Shown: positions 1 through 12,490 of the stretch, in pieces
Layout of the letters: the number at the start of each line of letters is the position of its first letter
Numbering within the stretch: the stretch's first letter is position 1
Source of the DNA: Lepeophtheirus salmonis
Lineage: Eukaryota > Arthropoda > Copepoda > Siphonostomatoida > Caligidae
DNA length: 64,000 nt
Direction: 5' to 3'
Assembly (NCBI RefSeq): GCF_016086655.4
Contig: NC_052136.2
Span: forward strand, 50,832,492-50,896,491
Notes under the pieces: model-generated
What the model saw: the letters and a program-made list of their open reading frames with translations, nothing else
What the model was told of the DNA's origin: nothing
Databases searched by the model: none
Translations under genes and position numbers: made by a program

Positions 1-639
1 ATATATCATAAAAATATATAATAATTTTTGAGAAAGGCATTCGATTCCACATAAAGACAAAAGATGAAAATCTGTGTGTAGGTATTCAAATTTCTGAACT
101 AGCTGTTGCTCAGAAAACTTCTCAAATTTCTGACCCCCAACTGAAACAAAATTGTCCTTCAAAAAAAGAAGAATGAAATTTTCCTATAATAAAATTTAGT
201 CATAAAATTTTTGACTTAGCCTCTCTCCATTCAAAATTTTTTGGACGTCCCTGCAAGTATATGGGGATTTCCCTAAATGACATTTCTTTGTTATATTTTT
301 ATTCGAAAAAATATTGAAAAGTACCAAAGTAAGGTTACCTATATGTACAAAATATAAGTATCGTGACAACACTAATGTATATAAGTCTAACGTACTCAAA
401 CCTATGTACATAAATGTATTTGATAACACTATACCCCTGATTTCATTTTAGATAAAAATATGTGTAGGTATAAATACCTCTGTAAAAATATGAAAATATT
501 GTAATTTATAAGTGTGGGTATGTGTTAAATACTCGTATGGACTAATAAGGACATTGAAAATAGAGCAAAAATAATGAAAATACTTTATTTGACTAATCAA
601 TTTTGTGCATTTTTTTCCCTTCTATTCGTTTTTGATTAC
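1..639. other. AT-rich non-coding stretch
   Basis: No gene, RNA or element boundary seen. The short open frame at 196-429 on the minus strand is low-complexity and has no recognisable motif. Confidence 0.6.
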
Positions 640-800
640 AATAACAGGGGCGTCCATAGGGGTTGAGCTGGAGGGGCTGTATTTCACCCAATTAAGGAAT
701 GTCTGCTTTTCACTAAAAAATTTAATATATGATTTTTTTTTTCCAAAAAATTAATTTAATATTCTGTGAATAGCTATTGATTAAAAAAAGCAGCATATAT
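640..800. repeat. Dispersed repeat A, copy 1
   Basis: A GC-richer head (gggcgtccataggggttgag, then ggaggggctgt) is followed by A/T homopolymer text and the phrase atagctattgatta. The same order of a gg/ct-rich head, T-runs and agctattgatta recurs at 55555-55800, and a weaker match is near 32830-32900. This suggests an old dispersed repeat. Its class is unknown and the boundaries are approximate. Confidence 0.4.
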
Positions 801-3800
801 ATCTGCCGAAGACAAAACTATTCTTCTCAAGTTTTCTTTCTAAATTGACTCTCTACATTTCAATTTATTAGCAATAACAGCTTTGGTCCTCCAATGAGTG
901 AAATGTATTGTCAGTTTTTCATAGCTTTTTCGCCTTTGTATTATCGGCAAGCCGAACAAAAGGGTTGCCTTTAAGGTATTATCATTTTTCCTTCCACATT
1001 TATTATTTTATTTTCAAAGATATTAATATAAAATAACATTGTTGTATAAGTATAACTAACTAATGTATATATAACAAATAAATTTTTTTAATAATTTTAT
1101 AGATTAAAAAATTGTGTATCAAATAAATTTAATTTTCATGAAATAAAAGATTTTAATTCTGATTAGAACTAAGAAAATATTATAACTAACAATAATATAT
1201 ATACCAATAGAAATATTTATTTCTTGAAGACATTTATAACTTGATTGATTGAATTCAATTCCCTTGTTCATTTTATAATTATTCTACTCTGAAAAAAATA
1301 ACTTTTAATTGGTCAAAAAAAAAAAATGCATTGTTCATGATATACTTGACTACGTTAGCCCGGCGTTACCTTAGATATTAAGAAATTAAAAATAATTTTC
1401 AACTCTTCTACTTTATTTAAAAACAAAAAATAAAGATTGTAAAATTCTGATAACTATTATCGCTCTATGTTGGCACTTACCCTTGTACACTTTTTTTAAA
1501 GGAAATTATAATATTTAGAAAAGAAAAAATGTTCAAACAGCGACCGTTGACCGGTCATTCGCTCAACTTTCATAACTTTATGAAGCATCCTTTGTCTTAT
1601 TACCTCTTTTTTTTTCTTAAAAAAAGTGTACAAAGCTACATATCAACATACAACAATAATAATTCTTAAAATTTTACGGTTTTTATTTTTTGTTTTATAT
1701 GAAACAGTCGTTTGTTTGTAAAAAAATCGTTTATAAAACAATGTTATTTTAAGAATTTCATAGCTCTAAGGGCCAAAAAAATTGTTAGCAGAACCATTTT
1801 TGAGCCTTAAAACCCCACATAAAATTTTTTAGCAAATGATATTGGCATGGGTGTGATTCCCGGGGACATACACAGGCGTTCATTTAATATATAATATATT
1901 TATGCACATGTTAAATGCAATGTATACTATTTTGTAAAAATATCTTACTAAATATGGAACATAACAACAAACTTTCACTTATTTTAAATTCTTCAGTACA
2001 ATACTATCAATATTGGACCTCAGAAACATTTTACAGCCCAAAACAGCGAAGCAAGTTTACCACAAGAAAAGTTTATCCTGAGGAAATTTATCACAAGACA
2101 AGTTTATTTCGAGGAACTAACACATTTTTATTTAATCTCAATTATAATTATTAGAGAAGGTAAAATTAGTGCGTTGCATATTTTATTTGTAACATATCTA
2201 TATTTAAGTTAGGAAAATATGAATAACATAATATTATGTAGCAAATTTGTTGCAATCGGTGGTTCAGACTGAAATAATTTTTTTTGTTAAGCTTAAAAAA
2301 TTTAAATTCTTATTTCATTTAGGCCCTTGTTTACTAAAAATATTTATAAAATTACTGAATAATTAAATCTTGTATTAAAAGCAGAATAAAATAAAAAGAG
2401 GGAATGGAACATCCCGGGGGTGATATGAGTTCAGTGAACTTTCCGTGCACTTAGAATGTAAATACATTGGAAAGTTTTAACTCTCTATATATAATATTAA
2501 AATAAAAAAAGTTTTACAAGGATTAGTTGATTGAAAATTGGAGATTCTGAAAAAAACTTCAACATTTTGGTTTATTTCCGGGAAAAATCCCGTTTCTATG
2601 ATACGATTTGAAAAAACCTCACCTATTTAAAATTCTTACATGACACCAAATCTGATGGCACTAAAATCTGTAGCATAATTTTATATGGAGATATTTGCAT
2701 GCAAAAATTTTTGTAAAGTTCAAATTATAAATATGAATTTAAAAAATCATTTTAAATTAAATAAGAAATTGAAGCAATTAACGGATTTGTATTAATCGAA
2801 CTAAGAAAATCTCAACAGCTCAATTGCAATTAGTTTAATTTTTTTTGTGTTTTTGCAAGTTATTAAGTTAAAAATAGTTTTGCATATCATATATACATTC
2901 AGAAATTCTCGTTAAATTAAATTTTTTATGTAAAGTGTACTCATGAGCTCAGGAATGGATGTAATTATAATTACACTTTAATAATATTTTTTTAAGGTAT
3001 TGATATACTGTCTCAGTGCGTCTTCTATTCGAGTACATATACACATATTTGATGTATGAATTCACTAATGTCTTGATTAGATAAATATAAATGATTGAAA
3101 GAACTGATTTTTTTGATATTTTCATCAATAGATATTTTTCAATAAATCAATTGTCCATGTCAAATTATTTGTATAGGTTATCTACTCAAATGTTTATTTT
3201 CTTCTTTGAAGTTTGTATTATACATATTTAATCATTCATCAATCACTCTACAATCGTTAAATATCATAATGCATTTAATTATGTATAACTTTTTTTTTTA
3301 TTGAGTATATTACAACCAAACACAGTTTATAAAAATAATACAAATTATTTTCTTTCAATTTGAATTTTACTCGATAACAAATGACACTAATTTTATTTTA
3401 TTTACAATGATGACTCGTTTAAAGAAATATTAAGACGTGTAAGCACAAAAAATTGTATGTAAATGAAACTTCATTATTAATGAAATGATAATTTATACTG
3501 TATCAATTAATTAGACATTCACTATTGTACAAAGATAAACAAAGCTCTTTGTTAGATTAAAAAAATCATTAAACATTATGTATAAATAGAAGTAATTTTA
3601 TCCTTATATGATCAAAAATTTGTACAATTTATATGTAATAATTAATAATCTTTTTTTGCAAATAAGAGTAATTTGTATATTGTAAAAAAATACGACAATA
3701 ACTATTTGTAAATATATTTTGGGGGCAATTTCGAGACAAATTGTTCACTATCATAATTTATCAACTTTCAGAATTTACTCATTTTTTTCAATTGGTAAAT

Positions 3801-4166
3801 AATTGATTGTAATTTCTGTAAAAATGAGCAAAAGAAGATTTTCTGAAATTCTTCAGTCTTCTGAACTAATTGCACCATGTAAATTATACATTTCTTTTTA
3901 AAAAACCGATATAGTTAAAAAAAATTGATGGTGTCAAATTATGAATTAAGACTTCCATTCGAGTTTGTTGTTATCATTTAACTTTATTTTTTGACATTTT
4001 TTAAAGGAAATATGCTCAGTTCAATATAAGATGAATCTTTTTTTGTATTGTTTTTTATTTCCAATGAAAAAAGTGAAGATGACAGCACTCGCCCATAATC
4101 TATTTAGCATCTGTTGACAGTTACTTACCAATGTTTCAGTCATTTTGGACTTGCAATTGTGATATT
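801..4166. other. Long AT-rich stretch without a gene
   Basis: No gene is seen. The only structured item is the short tandem repeat at 2054-2117, listed separately. A small GC-richer patch near 2400-2450 has no recognisable feature. Confidence 0.6.
2054..2117. repeat. Two-copy ~32-bp imperfect tandem repeat
   Basis: Units 2054-2085 and 2086-2117 align with few mismatches. Each contains tttaycacaaga followed by aagtttat and gaggaa, so there is also a weaker ~16-bp sub-periodicity. It lies inside a 79-codon open frame (1915-2154) with no known domain, which I do not call as a gene. Confidence 0.55.
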
Positions 4167-4343
4167 ACAGTCGTTTGAGTGAGTTAATGTAGGTGAAAAA
4201 TTGGAATTTTATTTTTGAAATAGTCTCCTTGTTACTCTCTCTCTCTCTCTGTGTAACCCGTCCCGCCCCTAACTTTGCTGGGAGAATAGTGTTACAAGAA
4301 GATTATTTTGTGGAAAAAAACATCATCTCACTCAAACGACTGT
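4167..4343. mobile_element. 177-bp element with perfect 17-bp inverted ends
   Basis: ACAGTCGTTTGAGTGAG at 4167-4183 is exactly inverted at 4327-4343 with 143 bp between. The left end is preceded by T and the right end is followed by TA, so a clean TA duplication is not proved. Size and ends fit a miniature inverted-repeat DNA element (MITE). The inside carries a CT microsatellite and a GC-richer cccgtcccgcccc patch. There is no transposase code. Confidence 0.55.
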
Positions 4344-6410
4344 TACATAAGAACTACGTTCCCAAAATGGTTAAAACTTTGGTGTGTTACTGTTCACAGA
4401 TTATTTTTATTTACTAGTGCTGCCGTTTTTATGTAAATCTACCTAGATCTACTAAAATAGATCATTTTGACAGTTTTAAAAAATAAGTACTAATTATATA
4501 TATGATTAGACCTGAAAATGATACTATTTTATGGAAAAGTATTTTTCATATTTGTTACACTGGAATTAATCCTTTAAAATTAATATAACATGATAAATCG
4601 GAAGAAAATAATAGAAAATTATTAAGTTGTCCATAAAACATTTATCTTTTAAAGACAAACGTTATGACGAAATCCTTTCTTTTTTTATAACTGAAGAAGA
4701 TATCAAAACGCAATAAAAATAATACAACAAAAATTTCTTGATCAAAAACTCAATAACCGTTGCTTCCATGAAAATAAGATATCTCATAAAATATATAAAA
4801 TCTTGTTTTCTTATTGCTAAGTTTTTAACCATGCAATAAAGGATTAAAATAATTTTAATATTAAATTTCTATACTTTAGCATAAAAATGTTCGATATTAT
4901 CAAATTTCAAAATTCAATTGTGACTTTATGAATCATATTTAACTCATTTTGATCTGAAAGTGAAAATATATTTTACCTTACAAATATTTTTTTTTGGATT
5001 TTATAAATATAATTATAATTATCTAGCAAATATTTTATTTATTAATTATAACCAAAAATTTAAAAGGCCTTTCCTAAGCGACTTTAAAATGTTCAGATAG
5101 GATATATATTTTTTAGGAAAACAATTTTTACAATGAACACGAATTAGCTATAACATGGTAGTTGGGTGTTAATGTAATTTCAATTACTCAAAAATTAATA
5201 AAAAACTTAATTATTTTTGTCTTGCGGAATTTTAAGTTCTTTCAACTGGATTATAGCTATTAACCCAGAGGTCAAAAGTCGTCTGTTTACTTTAGTTTAT
5301 TCCTTCTCTATGTGATATTTTTTCTTCTCATTATGATGATATGAAACAAAAAATGACATTAATTTATTATCTTCCTGTGTCACGATTGCAATTTTTTCAT
5401 CATTTCAAAGAATTCACCTAGTTAATTCAATTAAAATATTAATAAATAAAGGCTCTGTAGTTAGTGAAAGATGAATATTAAGCGTCTTTAGTAATAAAAA
5501 ATGTCGTGTAGATCACTATTTTGATGGGGAAATATTCATTGCATGGTCTTCATTTTGTCACTTGGTTGATAGGTTATTTGTGTAGTTAAAAATGCAAAGG
5601 CAAGTTTTACTCGCTCATTGTACGATATGTAGAGATAATATATATGGAAAATTGAGAATAAGAGTGTTAGATAATTTTCTTTCTTTGTTGGCTACACTTT
5701 GTTATACAAATTATATAACTATGCTTCTACAAATGTCTACTGTTGTAATAAGAGGTATGTGCATATAAATACATATATACCAAGAGTCAAATGAATTGTA
5801 TATATATTTTAATAACATATAAACTCAGATAAGATCTATAAAGTTATGTCAACCCTATTTACAATAATAAATGTATGTATATTTCAAATTGGGCCTATGC
5901 CAGTTATTACGAGACCCTTTCTTTCTCGCAATAAAGGACAATTATACATTAAGATATATAATTCTCCCAGTATAATGAACCTTTACGTTAAATCAGTTAA
6001 AATTCATCAATAGCTTTTGTATAAAATGACCATTAGTTACTTTTTTAAACTATGAGATATTAATCACGCATTTACCTTAATTGTATCTTGCAATCTTTTC
6101 CCAAAAATATGCAGAAAAAAGGGCCAAAATTAGTTGGTAGTTAGACAATCATTTTCAACTATGGAATTATAATATAGTAACTGTTGTTCAGCACTTAATA
6201 ATAAAACTAAAGCAGAAAAATTGACAATTGACAACAAATACAGTGTAAATTGTTTGTGAGTGCAGTACCACCATGTCCACCTTTCAATGATTTATTTTTG
6301 TACTTGATAACATGGAAGGTAAAGGGGGATACTCATTTCTTTAAAAAAATTAAATAAAAAAAAATTATTGAATTTAACTAAATTTAAGTTAAATTGCCAG
6401 AATCTATAGT
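4344..6410. other. AT-rich stretch without a gene
   Basis: No gene, RNA or repeat boundary is seen on either strand. Confidence 0.6.
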
Positions 6411-6412
6411 TA

Positions 6413-7041
6413 CAGTCATTTGCAAAAGTTTAAAACAACATATGATATTTCACCAAATTCAATAATAACCATTTTCTTGATATGTATGAACGTATATTAT
6501 ACAAGTATGGTGCGTGTCATGTTTCGATGAGTCTATCAAGTGGGCCCATCAACCTGTTGCCTAATGAAGCTTACAGAAAAAGATTGGGAAATCATATTAG
6601 CTGTAATTAATATTCTTCAAAAATGGGGAAAAAAGTTACATTTTCTGATGTTGAAGGGGCTAAAATAGTCACATTACACGAAAATGGATAATCAGAGAGA
6701 GAAATTGGCGTAAAGATGTATTATAGCAAGACAGTTGTTCATACTTCCATCAGTAGTAAAGGAAAATTTGGGATTATAAGGACAAAAAGAGAATAGGGCG
6801 CCCAAGGAAAACGTCCACGAGAGGTAACACGATAATGAAGTGGACTGTTTCAAGATCTGCCACTGGTTCTTGCAAATACATTCCGTCTAATTTAATTTTA
6901 AAAGGGGGCATACTAAGTCTAAGCACTATTTCACGACGTTTGAATAAACCAGTTATAGTTTGTTTTATTTCGGAAATACTTTCATTTTCTGCTAAAAATA
7001 CAAAAATATTCCAGGTGGTCCTAAACTTTTGCAAATTACTG
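6413..7041 (+). mobile_element. Internally deleted Tc1-like transposon with both ends
   Basis: The left end CAGTCATTTGCAAAAGTTTA is mirrored by the right end, which read inverted is CAGTAATTTGCAAAAGTTTA, so there is one mismatch in 20. Each end is flanked by TA (6411-6412 and 7042-7043), the Tc1/mariner target site. At 629 bp it is far shorter than an autonomous ~1.6-kb Tc1 element. The internal sequence is the N-terminal half of a Tc1-like transposase (separate entry) joined directly to the right end. The catalytic half is missing. Confidence 0.85.
6623..7041 (+). pseudogene. Tc1-like transposase, N-terminal half only
   Basis: The frame opens at ATG 6623 with MGKKVTFSDVEGAKIV, the usual start of Tc1-family transposases, followed by a first helix-turn-helix (LHENG, EREIG, SKTVVH). 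There is an in-frame stop after LHENG and another near a GRPRK-like stretch, with a frameshift. A second frame from about 6835 reads MKWTVSRSATGSCKYIP and LSTISRRLNKP, the second (paired-like) helix-turn-helix. After that the reading frame runs straight into the right terminal repeat. The DDE catalytic domain (about 200 residues) is absent, so no transposase activity is possible. Family assignment rests on motif order seen by eye. Confidence 0.8.
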
Positions 7042-7043
7042 TA

Positions 7044-9780
7044 GATATCTAAGGTTATATTAAATTTGAATTATTACTAATGTTTTGGGTATTGAATGTA
7101 TGTTAATGTTTTGATTTGTAGGAAGTTCCATTAATACAGTCACCCTTCAGCAAATGCCAAATATCTCAGTTTAAATCATATGTAAGACTGATTTCAAAAC
7201 TTATTTTTCTTATACACTAGACACATTGATTCATTCCAGCAATGTAAATTTACTTTTAGAAAACAAGTTCAGAGATGGTTATGGTTGATAATCGATTATG
7301 ATGTAGAACACTTCACTTCACGATTGTTAACATCAGGTATCACTATTATGTTTGGCTAAAAATAAAGGATTTTTATCTGGAATAATTCTCGAAATTTTTC
7401 ATAAATCTATCTAAAATGAAAAAATAACAGAAGAATGGGAAATAATCATTCTAAAAAATAACAGATAGTACAAGATTACGGAATATTTAGACAGGAGTAC
7501 TTCGTGACAACAAAATTTTACACTTTTCTTTTGTCAGCTGTCGATTCCTCTGCTTAATTTCATATTTGAGAAGATTTGGCTACCTTACAATTGAATTTGA
7601 GCCTTTTTTCTTTTTTTTTTTTAAATAGATAAAGGTGTTTTTATTGAAATTGAGTTTTAAGATAAATAGCGACACGTTATTTATTTTTTGCAAACTCTTT
7701 TTTTTAGTTTGTGATCACATCCTATTAAAAAAAGCACATAAAATTGTATTTTATTGCATCTTAAAGTACATACAAAATTTCAAATATGTTTCTTCAATGT
7801 TCAATTTTTTTTTTCTAATATTTCTGTTTTTTTTTTTTTTTTTGAGATATTTCTTCCTTCTTGAAAAAAATAATCTTGTTTTCTTTGCATGTATATACAT
7901 TGTGCACATCCAAGTCTTGTACTTTGATGTACGAGTATATAAATTGATAGAAATGAAGTTTCTATCCAAATGTTTCCTTGCCAAATTATTTGGCAACTTC
8001 AAAAATATAATCAGTAAAATAAAATATAACATAATTGTTGACAGTTTCATTCGTTACACTTCTTCTAAAGGATAAACAATATTGATTATACCTTGTACTT
8101 TAAAGATTAATCAAATAACAATAATCAATTATGTCATTGAAAAAAGTATTAAGAAAACTGCCCTAGGGGAAAACTGGCCGTGGAAGATTGAATTTTTTAA
8201 ATTTAATCAAATCTTTTAAAAAATGACATTTATGACCCAAAGTATCTGCTTTTGTGCCCTAGAAACATTTCATATATGTACAATCAATGAACTTTAATAG
8301 TTTAATAAGTCCAGAAAAATATTTTTTATAGCAAAATACCTTAACCCAATAACCCTGCTTAATATTTTTTAGTGTAACTTTTTAATTTTCCTAATATGGA
8401 TGCACAAATGAGATAAAAATATTTTTTCAATATTAAAATGAACTTTTTTTTGCAGATTTTTTAAAGCAGATCTGAATACATTTTTAACATTTTTTTCTGT
8501 TATCCCTCATTTTTCTTCAATCATCAAATAAAAATTAACATATTAAATTACCACAATAGAAGAATGTTCCAATTGCATTTCAGTTAATTTGGTGAAGATT
8601 TGCAAATAATTTAACCTAAAATTTAATATATGGCATTATTTGTATTTCAATAAGAAGATTGTACAGGCAAAATTTGGTAATAAGAGCGAAAAATATTATT
8701 ATCAGCTATTTTCATTTATCACAGATATTCTTTGAAGAATATAAAATATGATAGTACTTCATATTTTGAAATTAAGTGGATTGATTTAAGTGTATAGCAA
8801 ATTGCCGTACTCATATAATTAAAATAGGGGTTAATGGGTTAAATGACTATTGAAATAGTAATTTGTAAAGGTGTTCTTTTTTTATTTTGAAGATACTTCA
8901 CGACAAACTAAGACTTTTTTATTCAGATCAAAAATAAGTCATTAATCCTCATGAAAAAGTCCACTTATTTTCATTTTTATATTTACAAGGCATTTTCTTC
9001 GGCTTTAAATGCACCAGTAAAAAATTACATTAACAAATCTAAGTAATGTCCATACACTATAGATTTGAACAAATTGACCATCTCTTGACAATTCCGTCAA
9101 TTGACCGACCAATGAAAATATCAAATAGATTTGCTACCTTAAACCTTATTTCAAAAAATGTTATTCTGAGAAATAATAAGGTATTTTCTTTGTTATTTGA
9201 TGTATTTTGCAATGTTATAATATTTTTTGATTTGTTTAAATAAAAGTCAAACAATGAAAATGAACTTACCTAGAAAAAATAAGAAAAAATGTTTTATTAT
9301 AATTTATCATTATTTTTTTTAAACACAAAATTAATTAAAATCATACTAATATATATATATTTATATTTAAATAAGTTTATATCTATAATTGGTATTTGAT
9401 TAATAAATTCCCTTATTTGCCTCTGTATCTAATTTTAAATATACTTGTATAAAACTTCGGTATTTTGAATGAGATAAAACTATACAATAATCCGATTATG
9501 ATGTATTTCAAAAACTGTAAGGAAACCTAGAAGATTATATAAATAAAGAAAAAATATCATCAACCCTCCCTCCGTTACGTATTTTTCTTTCAAATCCTAA
9601 AAATGAAAAGTCAAAATAAACAAATAACTGTTGTAACAAAAGTTTTATTAGAGCTTTACGCGGTTAGTTCTTGGAAAATCAATATACCCATGGGTCTGGA
9701 GAAACTAAGAAAGAAAGAAATCTTCGCTGAAGAACCCTTAAATTTTATCAATAATAAAAAAAACAATTTAAGACATTAGT
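7044..9780. other. AT-rich stretch without a gene
   Basis: The 146-codon frame at 7635-8075 is F/K/I-rich low-complexity text over T-runs and has an equally open antisense frame, so I do not call it. Nothing else is recognisable. Confidence 0.6.
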
Positions 9781-10038
9781 TTAATTGATTTCGATATTTA
9801 ACATTTTGCAAAGTTCGGATAGAGCATAACGACTCACAAAAAAGTCATGTATTCCTAAGAGTTGAATGGGAGTCAATTGTCCAACAGGTTTGCTAGTGTG
9901 GTGGTGAGGAGCCCAAAGATTCCAGAATGTTCTTTTTGTTGGATTCCAGGGATAGTGGTAGCTTTCATTTTTTTTTTTTTTTTTTTGCGTGGGAGAAAGC
10001 TTAGCCCTTAAAATTAATAAAACAGAGCAAAATAACAT
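9781..10038 (-). other. Unrecognised 85-codon open frame
   Basis: The minus-strand frame is interrupted by an 18-base T run (A run on this strand) that encodes a lysine stretch. Downstream of it the text is less biased than its surroundings (NPTKRTFWNLWAPHHHT, then LLGIHDFFVSRYALSELCKM). I recognise no family. It may be a relic exon or a retroposed fragment. There is no splice site, signal peptide or neighbour that supports it as an active gene. Confidence 0.2.
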
Positions 10039-11880
10039 CTATAAAAATGGTTTTTTATAGATGTTGTTTACAAATTGCAACTAAAAAATGAGATGAATAA
10101 TTTTAAAAGAAGGATTTACAGTACTCAGGATGAGGATCATGCATTAAATGAATATTCAATGGATGATCAATATGGTGTAATTTTTGACTATTTTGATGAG
10201 CATACTTAATTTTAATTATTCTGTTGCACTTTATAAAGTTCAAATGTCGAAGGTTTATAACTCATAAATACATAATAACCATGTCATATTCATCGATCTA
10301 AATAATGAAATGATAGTATCAATTAATAGTTGGTAATTCGAATGATCAATTTTGTAATTAAATAATGCATTTATAATGAAGAAATTGCAATTTGTACAAT
10401 TTGCTTAAAACTTGCAGAGACATTACAACTTGTACAGAGTATATATTCTACAGCTTTTTTCTGAAAAAAATTGATCCTCTTGGATTATCTTTGAAACTTT
10501 TAGTCGCTGCTAAAATTGACACCACGATTATTACCCTTAACAAGATATTTTTTATTGTTGAAAACCCAAAAGGAGCTGTTTTATGGAAAAGGGAGTCCTC
10601 CTTGCATAGAGTATATAAGAGTAGAAAAGGAGAAGAAAAAGTAAGAGAGGAGACAAAAGAAAAAGGAGCAAAAAAGTGAAGAAAGAAAGAAAAAACTTTT
10701 GGGAGGTTTTGAGCACCTAAAAACGTAAAAATCATATTATAACAAATTAATAAATCTTTCTTTACCAGATATGACAGATAAATGTACATATGTGTATTAA
10801 AGAACAATTAGATATTTCTTGTTAGCTTAAACTGTTTTTATATATATTGTTAAAAAAATCAGAAATCGATTCAGTTAGTGGACAGAGCCCAAGAAAAAAG
10901 TTATTTTTGTGGAATCAATGTACTTAAGCTCAAATCTTGGTCACTTCTAAGAAAGGGAATCTACATATTGCATATTAAATATATTTCCTAGGTTATATGG
11001 ATAAAATGTAAATAAATTATTTGTGTATCAAAAATAAGTTTATACGAGGTTTTGTGGGTCGTTATTTCCTTCTTGGAAATTATTATTCTTTCTTCTTTTG
11101 ATCCTTCTTTATTTAAGCCTTAAAATAGTAGCTTGGTTCATTTAACCCGTTTTTTTACATTACTTCTCTTATTGGTTCCAACCGACCATAACTTTGTGAC
11201 TTTATTTATCTCTTGAAATTGTAAATGAAACAGAGTTTTTTTTTTACTTACTCAATATAATAATATACTCTATAGCTATACACACCTATTATACAATAAG
11301 TAATGAAATTGAGGATCCCGCATAACAAAATTTAGAGATTAAATCATTCAGATTTTCGTCCAAAATAGCTAAAAAAACTAATTCTAATGTTTTCTCAAAT
11401 AAATATCTTAAGTACCAAGAACCAGTAAAAAAAAGTAAATTGTTGTTCTCTAATTTTGTTCTCAAATGTAGTTTTTATTTATGTTCTAATATATTATCTG
11501 AATTGATAATAGGATATAAAGTATATTTTCAAAAATATATATATATGTAATACAAGATTTTTTTTTATCAAAAACAATTATTATACTCACTGACCGCAAT
11601 AACTTTTTTTTTAATTAAAATAAGAGCAACATTACCCTATGACGTCTGGCAATATCTATCAAAAACACTTTCACTCAATGTTTTCTCCAGAAAAAGTTTT
11701 ATAAAAAGTTGGTAAAAAATATGTACGTACACATATATAAGTAGGGATTACTTACCTAGGATTTCTTTATCTTTGAAGTGAACAAATGTTTCATATAAAA
11801 GTTTTGGTTACATACAAGCTCCTCCCTATGTACCTAACAACTTATTGTTAACAATTCTATCAAGAAACTGTAAACAAAAA
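10039..11880. other. Stretch without a convincing gene
   Basis: Frames at 10392-10679 (+) and 10448-10807 (-) overlap each other over a purine-rich tract (10600-10690) and show no domain. The rest is AT-rich with no feature seen. Confidence 0.55.
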
Positions 11881-12490
11881 ATGAGCAAAGTCAACCGAGA
11901 AATAAGAGCTTCATAGCCGAAAACATGGAGCAATGCAGAGCTGTAATTCTGGATCCATTCACGTGTGGAAAATCCCCATTGGGATGTAACGGCTCATCTG
12001 TGTATCAAGCTACCGTGAGAGACACGCCAGAAGCTTTCACAAGGTCCAAAACAAGAACAAAGAGGCCAAAAGAATTGGTTGGTTACTATTAAAGGTAGAA
12101 TAGGCAAGGCAGCCATAAATGGCCTTGCTTGGGAATTTGACAATAGACAGAACACGATGCACCACTTGGTTAATGCCTACAACAGAACTAATTGTCACTA
12201 TTTGAAGCCTTTGGATCGATTAAAGCGTGTGACCTGGTAGAAAACCCTCCTCAACAAGGTAAAGAAGAAATATCTTGACCTTCATACAGTACCGAATTTT
12301 CTCCCCTAGACTTTGGTCTTTTTAGCATCTCAAAGAAAAGCTTGTGGGCGTACGATGCACAACAAACGACCAACTGAAAGCTACAATTATCACTGCTTGA
12401 GCCAACCTAAAGCCGAACTTTGTATGGAACTGTTTTCCAAATTTCCGCACCAATCTGTAAGTAGTCATTAAGGCAAAAATCGGCTATATT
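11881..12490 (+). pseudogene. Mariner transposase relic lacking catalytic core
   Basis: Conserved mariner blocks can be read in order across frameshifts. The start is MSKVNREIRAS (stop after it). A shifted frame then reads AENMEQCRAVILD, GKSPLGCN and SSVYQATVRDTPEAF (first helix-turn-helix). Next come GRIGKAAINGLAWEFD and LKRVTW..TLLNKVKKKYLD (second helix-turn-helix and linker). The text then jumps to the C-terminal region, with KLVGVRCTTNDQLKATIITA and a weak end IKAKIGYI. The stretch with the first two catalytic aspartates is missing. GC content is higher than the flanks, as in the other relics. No terminal repeats were resolved. Confidence 0.75.

Noticed and set aside
7635..8075. 146-codon open frame
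   Set aside because: F/K/I-rich translation of T-runs, with an overlapping antisense frame of similar openness and no domain.
10392..10807. Overlapping 95- and 119-codon frames on opposite strands
   Set aside because: Driven by a purine-rich tract; no motif, splice site or homology recognised on either strand.
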